A stretch of DNA of 56,764 bases from Cysteiniphilum halobium (GTDB lineage Bacteria; Pseudomonadota; Gammaproteobacteria; Francisellales; Francisellaceae): NCBI RefSeq assembly GCF_003574425.1, contig NZ_QLIU01000057.1, positions 1-56,764 of the forward strand, read 5' to 3'. Each line of letters begins with the position of its first letter. Position 1 is the first letter of the stretch. Positions 38,342-47,208 of the stretch are shown here, piece by piece. Below the pieces are notes generated by a model. The model saw only the letters and a list, made by a program, of their open reading frames with translations, made no database searches and was not told the origin of the DNA. The position numbers and the translations under genes are program-made.

Positions 38342-38500
38342 AATTGCACCTGTTGTGAATGACGTTTTAATTCTGGCAGTGGGGAAAAGATAAAAAAGAT
38401 AAAGTAGAAAAAGCTATAATTTTAAGAAAATCCCGTCAATTTATGGCTGCCACCTTCTGGCAAGAGGGTAGTGAGATTGCAAGGTGGGTACCGAAATAGG
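38342..38500 (+). ncRNA. Candidate structured RNA or leader upstream of trhO
   Basis: Two mutually exclusive pairings are visible. TGGCAG (38374-38379) can pair with CTGCCA (38447-38452), closing a purine-rich A/G tract with an inner GGGA/TCCC. Alternatively CCACCTT (38450-38456) pairs with AAGGTGG (38481-38487), extended by GCAA/TTGC inside. A 5' CACCT (38347-38351) could also take AGGTG. Overlap of the partners at 38450-38452 forces a choice, as in riboswitches and attenuators. AAGGTGGGTACCG resembles a T-box antiterminator but the rest of a T-box is missing. No open frame of note. Family unknown. Confidence 0.4.
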
Positions 38501-38578
38501 AAATGCATAATTGTTATTTAAGCGTTAAATGATATGAATGTTGATAGTATAAATAGAAAGAGTATAAAAGGGTATAGC

Positions 38579-39568
38579 ATGTCAAAGTATGTGGTTTCAG
38601 CACTGTATAAATTTGTCACACTGGAAGATCATGAAGCATTAAGAGTACCGTTGTTAAAAACAATGGAAGACAATATGGTGCGAGGAACGTTGTTATTAGC
38701 CAAAGAGGGTATCAATGGCACGATTGCAGGTACTGCATCGGGTGTTGCAGCCGTGCTTAAATTTTTAAAATCCGACTCCCGTTTGGCTAACTTAGTACAT
38801 AAAGAATCATATGATGAGCATATTCCCTTTAATCGCAGTAAAGTAAAACTAAAAAAAGAAATTGTGACTTTAGGTGTTGAAGGACTCGATCCTCTTAAAG
38901 TTTGTGGGACTTATGTTAAGCCACAAGACTGGAATGCTTTAATCTCTGATCCAGAGGTTTTATTAATTGATACACGCAATGATTATGAGATTGAAATAGG
39001 TACCTTTAAAAATGCGGTTAACCCACATACTGAAACGTTTCGTGAGTTTCCCGAATATGTTGAAAAACATTTAGATAAAAGCAAACACAAAAAAGTCGCA
39101 ATGTTTTGCACCGGTGGTATTCGTTGTGAAAAATCAACAGCCTTGTTGAAAGAGCAAGGTTTTGATGAAGTCTATCATTTAGAGGGTGGTATCCTCAAAT
39201 ACCTAGAAGAAGTTCCACAAAAAGATAGCTTATGGCAAGGTGAATGCTTTGTGTTTGATTCTCGTGTTGCCGTGACGCATAATTTGGCAAAAGGGCAATA
39301 TGATCAATGTTATGCTTGTCGTCGTCCTATTACTGAAGAAGACAAGTTGAAACCTGAATACGAGCAAGGTGTGTCTTGCCATCATTGTAAGGGTAACCAT
39401 ACCTCTGAGCAAAGAAAACGTTTTTTAGAACGCGAAAAACAAAGTCAACTAGCGCGTGAACGTGGTGAGTTGCATATTGGTGAAGAGGCAAAACAAGCAG
39501 GATTAATTCGTAAAGCGCAAAAACAACAAAAACGTGAAAGAGATCGTTTGGCAAATAAGAGTCGTTAA
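38579..39568 (+). CDS. trhO: Oxygen-dependent tRNA uridine-34 hydroxylase (rhodanese family)
   Basis: TrhO (YceA) makes 5-hydroxyuridine at the wobble position of certain tRNAs. The 329-residue protein has an N-terminal acylphosphatase-like part (about 1-95; [17 protein letters not shown]) and a rhodanese domain (about 120-215) with its active-site cysteine near residue 177 in [13 protein letters not shown]-terminal cysteine cluster ([17 protein letters not shown]) is followed by a charged tail. I chose ATG 38579 since AAAAGGG lies 8 bases upstream; an ATG 45 bases earlier has no such site. A long structured leader precedes it. Confidence 0.93.
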   Translation: MSKYVVSALYKFVTLEDHEALRVPLLKTMEDNMVRGTLLLAKEGINGTIAGTASGVAAVLKFLKSDSRLANLVHKESYDEHIPFNRSKVKLKKEIVTLGVEGLDPLKVCGTYVKPQDWNALISDPEVLLIDTRNDYEIEIGTFKNAVNPHTETFREFPEYVEKHLDKSKHKKVAMFCTGGIRCEKSTALLKEQGFDEVYHLEGGILKYLEEVPQKDSLWQGECFVFDSRVAVTHNLAKGQYDQCYACRRPITEEDKLKPEYEQGVSCHHCKGNHTSEQRKRFLEREKQSQLARERGELHIGEEAKQAGLIRKAQKQQKRERDRLANKSR

Positions 39569-39584
39569 CAATAAGTAAATCATT

Positions 39585-39608
39585 TAAGTAAATAAGTTTA
39601 TTTACTTA
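39585..39608. terminator. AT-rich inverted repeat after trhO
   Basis: TAAGTAAATAA and TTATTTACTTA are exact reverse complements with two bases between. The sequence starts 17 bases after the trhO stop. It can fold as a hairpin and may terminate trhO, but lacks GC pairs and a T run. Confidence 0.4.
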
Positions 39609-39641
39609 GTAATGAATCAAGAATAAGTTGAGCTTTAATTA

Positions 39642-39693
39642 CCCCTCACCCGTGCAGCTTGAGCTGCACGAGCGATCCCGCAAGGGGAAGAGG
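39642..39693. repeat. Family B repeat, single copy in inverse orientation
   Basis: CCCCTCACCCGTGCAGC begins the reverse complement of the family B element found at 29905 and 33494. The centre is a strong palindrome, GTGCAGCTTGAGCTGCAC. No family A half-sites flank this copy. Confidence 0.7.
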
Positions 39694-39752
39694 TACTAGC
39701 TGATGCAACTTATTTATAAATTATTACTTAAAGCAAAGGGATAGCTAGATTA

Positions 39753-41165
39753 ATGGAAAATATCGATAAAAAGCATTTATTAAAACTTTTTTTGCTACAG
39801 CAAAAAGCTTTCTCACTTGATCAATATCCTGAATATTTACTGCGTAAAGACAAGCTTAAGCGTTTGTATTTGATCCTGTTAAAATATGAAAATGCATTGA
39901 TTGAAGCAGTGAATGATGACTTTGGACATCGCAGTGCTAATGAAACATGGTTGAGTGAGATTTTTCAAGTGACGCATACTATTAAGTATGTACTAAAGCA
40001 TTTGCGCAGTTGGATGGCTAAAGAGAAACGTCACACCAGCGTTATTTTTAAGCCGGCTAAAAATTATGTTTATTATCAGCCATTGGGTGTTGTCGGTATT
40101 ATGGTGCCGTGGAACTATCCCATATTGTTGAGTTTGTCACCCCTTATCTATGCGTTGGCTGCGGGAAACCGTGTTTGTATCAAACTATCAGAATATACAC
40201 CTAAAACCAATCGTGTGATTATGGAGATTTGTAAGCGCGTTTTTAATATTGATGAAGTGGTGGTTGTCACGGGCGGTGTTGAGGTGGCACAAAGCTTTAG
40301 TGAGTTGCCTTTTGATCATTTGTTTTTTACTGGGTCAACTACTATTGGTAGAAAGGTAATGCAAGCTGCAGCTAAAAATTTAACACCCGTTACGTTGGAG
40401 TTAGGGGGAAAATCACCTTTAATTATCAATCAGGATTTCCCTTTGAAAAAGGCGGCTAAAATGATTACTTTTGCTAAAGGGTTAAATGCTGGACAAACAT
40501 GTATTGCACCGGATTATGTTTTTGTTCACGCGCAAAAAGTCGATGCATTTATTGCTGAAATGAAGATAGCATTTAAAGAAATGTATCCACAATATATGCA
40601 TAATGACGATTACAGTAGTATTATTAATGATGAGCAATATAAGCGCTTACAAGGGTATGTTGAGGAGGCAAAAAAGCAAGGCTTTAAGATTATTGCACTA
40701 GATGAGTCTAAAGTAATTAATCAGCATACTCGAAAAATACCTATTTCATTGATATTAAATCCAAAGCGTGATTTGCAGGTGATGCAAGATGAAATATTTG
40801 GTCCATTATTGCCTGTGTTAAGCTATCAGTCGATGGAGGAGGTTGTAAGTTATATTAATCAAAACCCTCGACCATTAGCGGCTTATCTTTTGAGTTATGA
40901 TCGTGTTGAACAGGAATATATTCATAAGAATGTGATCAGTGGTGGAATGTGTGTGAATGATGTGTTAAATCATGTCGCACAGCATGATTTACCTTTTGGT
41001 GGTGTTGGTCACTCAGGAATGGGGCGTTATCATGGTTTTGAAGGGTTTAAAACGTTTTCTAATGCCAAATCAGTTTGTCAGCGTGGCAGACTCAATAGTG
41101 CACTTTGGCTTTATCCACCCTATGGGCAACGATTTAGTTGGTTTTGCAAATTTTTCAAAGGATAA
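39753..41165 (+). CDS. Aldehyde dehydrogenase, coniferyl-aldehyde-dehydrogenase type
   Basis: It should oxidise aldehydes to acids with NAD(P). The 470-residue protein has the fold landmarks: VVGIMVPWNYPILL, FTGSTTIGRKVM (coenzyme loop), VTLELGGKSPLI with the general-base Glu near 216, and GQTCIAPDYV with the catalytic Cys near 250. It ends with HDLPFGGVGHSGMGRYHG. The short N-terminus and RSWMAKEKR, KPAKNYVYYQPLG pattern are typical of the coniferyl aldehyde / fatty-aldehyde class that has a membrane-proximal hydrophobic tail. Real substrate unknown. AAAGGGAT precedes the start; it stands alone between the family B repeat and gacS. Confidence 0.9.
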   Translation: MENIDKKHLLKLFLLQQKAFSLDQYPEYLLRKDKLKRLYLILLKYENALIEAVNDDFGHRSANETWLSEIFQVTHTIKYVLKHLRSWMAKEKRHTSVIFKPAKNYVYYQPLGVVGIMVPWNYPILLSLSPLIYALAAGNRVCIKLSEYTPKTNRVIMEICKRVFNIDEVVVVTGGVEVAQSFSELPFDHLFFTGSTTIGRKVMQAAAKNLTPVTLELGGKSPLIINQDFPLKKAAKMITFAKGLNAGQTCIAPDYVFVHAQKVDAFIAEMKIAFKEMYPQYMHNDDYSSIINDEQYKRLQGYVEEAKKQGFKIIALDESKVINQHTRKIPISLILNPKRDLQVMQDEIFGPLLPVLSYQSMEEVVSYINQNPRPLAAYLLSYDRVEQEYIHKNVISGGMCVNDVLNHVAQHDLPFGGVGHSGMGRYHGFEGFKTFSNAKSVCQRGRLNSALWLYPPYGQRFSWFCKFFKG

Positions 41166-41260
41166 CTAAGGGTAAGATGAGTCATATTTGTTATCTTTTT
41201 TAAAAGCTGTAGATAACTCACCTTTGCTAATGCAAATGCTAATGCAAAATCATTTATGGG

Positions 41261-41269
41261 TGATATAAT
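41261..41269 (+). promoter_or_regulatory. Extended -10 promoter before the hybrid kinase
   Basis: TGATATAAT is a perfect TG-n-TATAAT extended -10, 34 bases before the kinase start. The -35 region is poor, which extended -10 promoters tolerate. Just upstream GCTAATGCAAAT and GCTAATGCAAAA form a 12-base tandem repeat (about 41226-41249) that could be an activator site. Further up, AAGAT...ATCTT followed by TTTTT (about 41173-41204) may end the aldehyde dehydrogenase transcript. Confidence 0.5.
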
Positions 41270-41303
41270 TCTTCATCAAATGCGCTAAATAAAATATTAT
41301 CTC

Positions 41304-44129
41304 ATGCTTAAAAATGTTGGCATCCGCGGTCGGATGATTTTATTAACCTTATTACCAACGCTGACTGTGTCAGCATTGCTTGGATTTTATTTTATCAGCA
41401 TGCGTTTTTCTGATTTGGATCGTAATTTATATATCCGTGGCGAGGCAGTTACAACAGAGCTTGTTGCTGCCTCTGAGTATGGACTGTACTTTGATAGTAA
41501 AATTATATTGCAAAATGTTACGGATAATATCTTAAGTTATCCTGATGTGCGTATGGCAGCAATCTATGATCGCGATGGCAATTTACTAACATTCACAGGC
41601 AGAATTCCGCAGGTAACGCCTCGTTTTTTCAAAGAAAATTCAGATTTGATTAGTAAAAAAATCTTTATGCAAGAAGGGCATAAAAATATCCAATTTTTAG
41701 CGCCTGTCATTTCACGCACGATTAATCCAAAAGAAACAAGTGTTGATAAGCTCTATACCGAAAAGGATCAACGTATTGGTTGGGTGGTGATTACCTTAAG
41801 TCGTGAAAACACTATTATGAATCAGTATCAGGCAATTATTGCAACATTGTTGATTGTATTAATTGGATTAACGGTAAGTATTTTATTTGGTTTACGTTTA
41901 AGTGGTGATTTGATCAATCCACTTTTTGATATTATCAATGCTGTAAAACGGATTAAAGAAGGTGCTTTAGATACTAAGCTTGATGACAACCCGCCAGGTG
42001 AGCTTAAGAATCTTGAGGAAGGTATCAATAGTATGGCACTGTCACTGAATAATGCCCATCAGGAAATGCAGCGTAATATTAAGCAAGCAACAAGAGAATT
42101 AAGGCATACACTCAAAACGATTGAACGTCAGAATATTCAATTAGACCAAGCGCGCAAAGAGGCTATTGAGGCCAGTGAGATAAAAAGTAAATTCTTAGCC
42201 AATATGAGTCATGAGATCCGTACACCAATGAATGGTGTGTTAGGTTTTCTAGACTTATTGGCAAAGAGTAAGCTTAACTCATTACAACGCGAGTATTTAG
42301 AAACAATTATGTTATCTTCTAATAATCTATTGAGCATTATCAATGATATTTTAGACTTCTCAAAGATCGAATCAGGTAACTTGATTCTTGAGCATCAACC
42401 TTTTAATTTACACGAAGAAATCTCTAATTGTATGATGTTATTTAAGCCTAGAGTGATTAAGCAGCAGGTTGACTTTGGCGTTTTGCTTGATCCGCAATTG
42501 CCAGAAATGGTCATAGGAGATGCATTGAGATTTTGCCAAATTTTAACCAATCTTGTTGGTAATGCACTGAAATTTACTGAGCAAGGGAGTGTGTGTGTTA
42601 GCGTTAAATTAAAAGCTATTCATAATGAGCAAGTTGAAATATATGTCGAGGTCAAGGATACAGGCATTGGGCTGTCACCTGCACAAATTGATAAACTGTT
42701 TCATGCTTTTACACAAGCTGACTTGTCAACCAGTCGCAAATATGGGGGCACAGGTTTGGGACTTACCATTAGTAAAACGCTTATTGAGAAAATGCATGGG
42801 GAAATTAATGTTAAGAGTGAGCTTAATCATGGTGCATGCTTTAGTTTTAATGTGTTTTTTGATAAAGCACCAAGCTCAGTAATTGAAAAAACACATTCAA
42901 TAAGTATTAAGAAGCTTATTGTTTATAATCAGAGTCAATATGCAGGAGAGATGTTTCTTTCACATATTGCGCTATTAGGTATTGAGTATATTTGTTGTGA
43001 TAGTGAAACCGCATTAATCGATACGGTGGTTGAGCAGAGTGACATTGATATTGTATTGATTTATAACACTTTGCCTGACATGCAGAAATTAAAACAATCA
43101 TTAATGATGGATTTACAGGCATTTACACAAGCAGATATCTTTCTTATAGCAAATACGCCTTTAAATCAACTATTTGACTATACGCGTCAATTAGGGCTTA
43201 AGAATTGTTTAAACTATCCATACAAACCTAATAAATTAGTTTCTTTTTTAGAGAATAAGCTTCAAGTCACCGAAAAAGAAGAAATTACTACAGTATCTGA
43301 TATGCCTAATATCAAGGTGGAGCAGCCTATATTAATCGTTGATGATAACCCCATTAATTTAAAGCTTTTGCATATTCTACTGAAGTCAAAAGGCTATTCG
43401 CCTGTTGATGCTTTGAGTGCAAAAGAGGCGTTGTCACTGGCTGAAAAGCAAGATTTTATAATGGTCTTAACCGATGTACATATGCCTAAGATGGATGGTA
43501 TCGAATTATGTCATGCTTTGCGTCAAGATGATCGCTATCGCGATGTCCCGATAATTGCTGTGACTGCAGATGTTGTAGAGGGGCAAGGTAAGATTCTATT
43601 GCAAGAAGGTTTTGATGCCATACAAGTCAAGCCGATTGATGATAGTGCATTATCTGAATTATTGACGCATTACTTAGGCAATTGTGATATGCCAGCACAA
43701 GATGATAATACTCAAAATGATCAAGTCACTGAAAGTGATAAAAGTATAGCTCAAAAACCTCGTAAAGCTGTGACAAAGGAAAGTGAAATCTATATTGATA
43801 TCGAGTTTGCTTCAAGCTTAGCCGGTGGCAATATGGTGTTTGCCAGAGAGATGTTAGATGCATTTATGACTTCGTTAAATGATGCCGTTGAAGATATTGT
43901 AGCGGCTTATCAAAATAATGAGGGTAAACGTTTAAGAGACTTGGTGCATAAGCTCCACGGTGGTGCCAGTTACTGTGGCGTGCCTGCGTTGAAAAATAAA
44001 TTGGCGCAGCTTGAACACGCACTGCAGCATAATAACTACACTATTGATACCATTGTGCTGGAGAAATATGAGCAATTTGTGTTGGTTTGTGATAAAACAA
44101 TACAAGCTTATCATCAATATAATCAATAA
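41304..44129 (+). CDS. gacS: Hybrid sensor histidine kinase, GacS/BarA type
   Basis: The GacS/BarA kinase drives the GacA/UvrY regulator and small-RNA control of carbon storage. The 941 residues show a first membrane helix (12-30), a periplasmic sensor (about 32-165), a second helix (about 177-197) and HAMP (about 198-255). HisKA follows with the phospho-acceptor His near 302 ([13 protein letters not shown]), then an ATPase domain with VGNALKF and DTGIGL. A degenerate receiver (about 525-650) lacks its acidic pocket. A true receiver has its Asp near 724 ([12 protein letters not shown]), and a C-terminal Hpt domain has its His near 881 ([14 protein letters not shown]). All phosphorelay residues are present. 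The response regulator is not in the window. Confidence 0.92.
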   Translation: MLKNVGIRGRMILLTLLPTLTVSALLGFYFISMRFSDLDRNLYIRGEAVTTELVAASEYGLYFDSKIILQNVTDNILSYPDVRMAAIYDRDGNLLTFTGRIPQVTPRFFKENSDLISKKIFMQEGHKNIQFLAPVISRTINPKETSVDKLYTEKDQRIGWVVITLSRENTIMNQYQAIIATLLIVLIGLTVSILFGLRLSGDLINPLFDIINAVKRIKEGALDTKLDDNPPGELKNLEEGINSMALSLNNAHQEMQRNIKQATRELRHTLKTIERQNIQLDQARKEAIEASEIKSKFLANMSHEIRTPMNGVLGFLDLLAKSKLNSLQREYLETIMLSSNNLLSIINDILDFSKIESGNLILEHQPFNLHEEISNCMMLFKPRVIKQQVDFGVLLDPQLPEMVIGDALRFCQILTNLVGNALKFTEQGSVCVSVKLKAIHNEQVEIYVEVKDTGIGLSPAQIDKLFHAFTQADLSTSRKYGGTGLGLTISKTLIEKMHGEINVKSELNHGACFSFNVFFDKAPSSVIEKTHSISIKKLIVYNQSQYAGEMFLSHIALLGIEYICCDSETALIDTVVEQSDIDIVLIYNTLPDMQKLKQSLMMDLQAFTQADIFLIANTPLNQLFDYTRQLGLKNCLNYPYKPNKLVSFLENKLQVTEKEEITTVSDMPNIKVEQPILIVDDNPINLKLLHILLKSKGYSPVDALSAKEALSLAEKQDFIMVLTDVHMPKMDGIELCHALRQDDRYRDVPIIAVTADVVEGQGKILLQEGFDAIQVKPIDDSALSELLTHYLGNCDMPAQDDNTQNDQVTESDKSIAQKPRKAVTKESEIYIDIEFASSLAGGNMVFAREMLDAFMTSLNDAVEDIVAAYQNNEGKRLRDLVHKLHGGASYCGVPALKNKLAQLEHALQHNNYTIDTIVLEKYEQFVLVCDKTIQAYHQYNQ

Positions 44130-44162
44130 ACTTGAGTCAATAGTTTTAAGGAGTGAAAGCGA

Positions 44163-45380
44163 ATGTTAGATCAAGCAAAGCGTTTTAGTCAGCGTGTGCT
44201 AAATGTTGAAGGTTCAAAAGCCGCCGAAATGGCAGCAAGAGCAGTAAGCCTTGTCAAGGCAGGACATAAGGATGTGATTTCTTTAGCCGTTGGTGAACCT
44301 GGATTTCATTCACCAAATGAGGTGAAAGAAGCAGCTAAAAAGGCGATTGATAATAATCTGACGCAATACACTCCAGTTGATGGTATTGTCGCATTAAAAG
44401 ATGCAATTGTAAGACGTTACCAACGTGACTATCAGTTTAATTTCCAACATAATGAAGTGTGTGTTACCACGGGTGCCAAACATAGCTTATATAATATTTT
44501 TAATTGTATTTTAAATGAAGGTGATGAAGTACTTTTCTTTTCACCTTTTTGGACATCATATCCCGATATGATTAAGCTTGCGCATGGCAAACCAGTGATA
44601 GTTAAGACAGATCATCACAATGACTTTCAGCCAACAGAGCAAGACATAAGAGCCAAGCTCAATACCAAAACAAAGGCATTAGTACTTAATATTCCGCATA
44701 ATCCAACTGGTGCCATATATCACAAAGAAACATTGAGTATGATCGCGCGTGTATTGAAAGATTATCCTGATGTGTGGGTTATCAGTGATGATATTTACGA
44801 TATGCTTTACTGGGGAGAGCGTCCACTAACATTGCTTGAAATGGCGCCAGAGTTAAAATCGCGTTATGCGATTGTCAATGGGGTATCCAAAAGCTATGCA
44901 ATGGCAGGGTGGCGCATTGGCTATATCATCGCACCAGATGATATGATTAATATGCTAAAACGCTATCAATCACAATCGATGTCATGCGCTTGTTCGATTT
45001 CACAATATGCAGCAATAGAAGCACTTAATTTACCAAGATCAGCATTATCACAACAGTTAGCCACATATCAGGAGCGTGTTAACTTTTGTTATGGGGCATT
45101 ACAAAATATTCCAGAGATAGATTGCCTATTACCTCAGACAACGTTTTATTTATTTCCTTATGTTCAGCCGATTATTGATGCATTGGGCTTTAAAGATGAT
45201 TTAAGTTTTTGTTTGCATTTATTAGAAACCAAACATTTGGCAGTGATGCCTGGCTCAGCATTTGGCGCATCGGGTTATTTACGTCTTAGCTGTGCTGATG
45301 AGATAAGTGTCTTAAGAGACGCCATGCAGCGCTTAGTTGACTATGCTAAACAAGCAACGATGCATATCAAAGCGTTATAA
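44163..45380 (+). CDS. Class I/II pyridoxal-phosphate aminotransferase (aspartate aminotransferase type)
   Basis: It should exchange amino groups between aspartate or another amino acid and 2-oxoglutarate. The 405 residues are of the fold I, I-gamma subgroup: ISLAVGEPGFHSPNEVKEAA, the QYTPVDGIVALKDAI segment, VTTGAKHSLYNI, LNIPHNPTGAIY, SDDIYDMLYWG, and the PLP lysine near 243 in NGVSKSYAMAGWRIGY with the arginine of SAFGASGYLRLSC at the C-terminus. AAGGAG precedes the start. It lies 33 bases after gacS in the same direction. Exact substrate not provable; methionine-, tyrosine- or aspartate-type enzymes look alike. Confidence 0.9.
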   Translation: MLDQAKRFSQRVLNVEGSKAAEMAARAVSLVKAGHKDVISLAVGEPGFHSPNEVKEAAKKAIDNNLTQYTPVDGIVALKDAIVRRYQRDYQFNFQHNEVCVTTGAKHSLYNIFNCILNEGDEVLFFSPFWTSYPDMIKLAHGKPVIVKTDHHNDFQPTEQDIRAKLNTKTKALVLNIPHNPTGAIYHKETLSMIARVLKDYPDVWVISDDIYDMLYWGERPLTLLEMAPELKSRYAIVNGVSKSYAMAGWRIGYIIAPDDMINMLKRYQSQSMSCACSISQYAAIEALNLPRSALSQQLATYQERVNFCYGALQNIPEIDCLLPQTTFYLFPYVQPIIDALGFKDDLSFCLHLLETKHLAVMPGSAFGASGYLRLSCADEISVLRDAMQRLVDYAKQATMHIKAL

Positions 45381-45726
45381 TTAAGTTATTAGAATAAAGA
45401 ATTCTCACAAGAAACTTAATTCTCTTAAAATAATCTTAGGGATGTTTATCGCATTTTTGCAGCAGCTAATCTAGTTACTGATAATGCAGATACTGATTAT
45501 CTTCCAAACTCAAATAAAACCTACAAACATAGCCTTATTCCTTGACATCAATGCCATGCGTGTGGATTAATACCTGTGTGTCATGCCTTTACAAGGTGTG
45601 ATAACGATGTCTGTTTATGATTGGTGGATAAAATCTCAATAAGACATGATTTTGTGGAAGGAACTGCTTAGGTGTTACACCACAAGTACGCATCAACGTT
45701 TATTAGAATCTAGGAAGGAGTCATAT
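45381..45726. other. Gene-poor interval with a possible coding relic
   Basis: No complete gene is seen. Between two stop codons (45426-45428 and 45543-45545) a plus-strand frame without a start codon reads protein-like text (LRDVYRIFAAANLVTDNADT, then YLPNSNKTYKHSLIP), perhaps the tail of a lost gene. AGAATT and AATTCT arms at about 45396 and 45417 form a weak stem after the aminotransferase. The promoter of the esterase must lie here but was not identified. Confidence 0.3.
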
Positions 45727-47205
45727 ATGTTCTGTACAAATAAAAAATCACTATCGACTATTATAGCATTACCTCTTATGGGATATGTTGCACTTAGTAG
45801 TGCTGATGCTAGATCAGAATTAATTTTAGAGAATAATTGCGATTATCCAGTGGTTTTTAAGGTGAAAGGTGATGATGCAGGGACAAGCTTCAATACGGAA
45901 ATTTTACCTAATCAATATTACTTAGCAGGTGAGTATATCAATAGCAATACATTTAGCCATACTACCTCAGATATTCGTATATCTTTTACTTCCTCTAAGG
46001 ATATGAATAAACCATTAGCCGGTGTTCAATATTTACTAAATAACGGTTGGATAATTAATAATGCAACCTTTAAGAGGATCAGTGGCGACATGGAGGTTGA
46101 ACATCGAAGTTTAACCACAGCTTATGAAAAATCATGGTATAGTTACACATTATCAGGTAATTTGAATATTCCAAGCTTTACTATCTCAGCTTGCTCAAGT
46201 GCGCTAAATTTAAATGGAAGCGATCTTGAGCATGTAAATCGGGTATTAATTTTTGGTGATAGTTTAAGTGATCAAGGTAATATTTATAAATTCTCAGGTG
46301 GACTGATTCCGAAATCAACCCCTTATTATAATGGCATGTTTTCCAATGGTAATGTTTGGGCAGTACAGTTTGAAAATATGCTTAAAAGGTATGGCATTAT
46401 AGTGAATAATTACTCCGTAGGTGGAGCAACCGTTGTGTTAGCTCCGAGCTGGACGCCATTAGGCTTGCCTTATAATCTAGAAGCAGAAGTTAAAATGTAT
46501 CAACTAGATAAACAAAGCCGGTCACAAGGTGAAAATAAATTAGCCATTTTTTTTATCGGTGCAAACGATTATCTCAAAGCAGACAAATCAATGCGTAAAG
46601 AGGAAATGGATCATGCGGTGAATCAAGTTGTCGGTAAAATTATCTCAGCAATTGGAGACGTTGATGCGGATAATACATTGATTGTTGGGCTGCCCAATTT
46701 ATCATTGACGATTGAGTCAAAAGACTTAGGCAATCAAGCCGTATTAAGCTATATGAGTAATCTACACAATACCTTGCTAAAGCAGTTTGCCACACCCGAA
46801 AGTCATGTTAAATTTATTGATCTTGATAAGATGTTTCAATGGATGTTAGAAGATCCTGAAGGTTTTAATCAAACATATCATACCCGATTAGATCTTAAAG
46901 TTATTGGGCAGTCTTGCTGGCAGGGAGGATATTTTGCTGCTAATCAAAGTGTATATGCTAAAGATCAAGATGCTTTTTACCGAGCGCTATTGATGAAAAA
47001 TGCAACAAGTGAAAATAATCTAGAATATATCAATAAAGTGCCATTATCTGCAGATATCAAGGCAACAATTGTGGCTTCAAACAGTGGTCAGATGTGTAAT
47101 GACCCATGGCGTTATATCTTCTGGGATCATATCCACCCAACCTATCAAATACAAAAAGCACTATATCAGTATGTCATAAATGAAATGGGCGTTAAGGGGC
47201 ATTAG
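45727..47205 (+). CDS. Secreted GDSL/SGNH lipase-esterase with an extra N-terminal domain
   Basis: I chose ATG 45727 because AAGGAG lies 9 bases upstream and a signal peptide follows (cleavage near SSADA-RS). Residues ~28-165 form a cysteine-containing beta-rich domain of no known family (LENNCDYPVVFKVKGDD, then ISACSS). The SGNH hydrolase starts near 173 with VLIFGDSLSDQGN (Ser near 178), continues with FFIGANDYL (block III) and ends with WDHIHPTYQIQ (catalytic Asp and His near 467/470). The catalytic part resembles Legionella PlaA and thermolabile-hemolysin-type phospholipases, which act on lysophospholipids or phospholipids. A role in lipid scavenging or host-cell damage is inference. It converges with the RHS gene. 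Confidence 0.85.
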   Translation: MFCTNKKSLSTIIALPLMGYVALSSADARSELILENNCDYPVVFKVKGDDAGTSFNTEILPNQYYLAGEYINSNTFSHTTSDIRISFTSSKDMNKPLAGVQYLLNNGWIINNATFKRISGDMEVEHRSLTTAYEKSWYSYTLSGNLNIPSFTISACSSALNLNGSDLEHVNRVLIFGDSLSDQGNIYKFSGGLIPKSTPYYNGMFSNGNVWAVQFENMLKRYGIIVNNYSVGGATVVLAPSWTPLGLPYNLEAEVKMYQLDKQSRSQGENKLAIFFIGANDYLKADKSMRKEEMDHAVNQVVGKIISAIGDVDADNTLIVGLPNLSLTIESKDLGNQAVLSYMSNLHNTLLKQFATPESHVKFIDLDKMFQWMLEDPEGFNQTYHTRLDLKVIGQSCWQGGYFAANQSVYAKDQDAFYRALLMKNATSENNLEYINKVPLSADIKATIVASNSGQMCNDPWRYIFWDHIHPTYQIQKALYQYVINEMGVKGH

Positions 47206-47208
47206 TAT

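Noticed and set aside
38470-38500. T-box riboswitch suggested by AAGGTGGGTACCG
   Set aside because: No stem I specifier loop, no AG-bulge and no terminator with T run; T-boxes are not expected before trhO in gammaproteobacteria.
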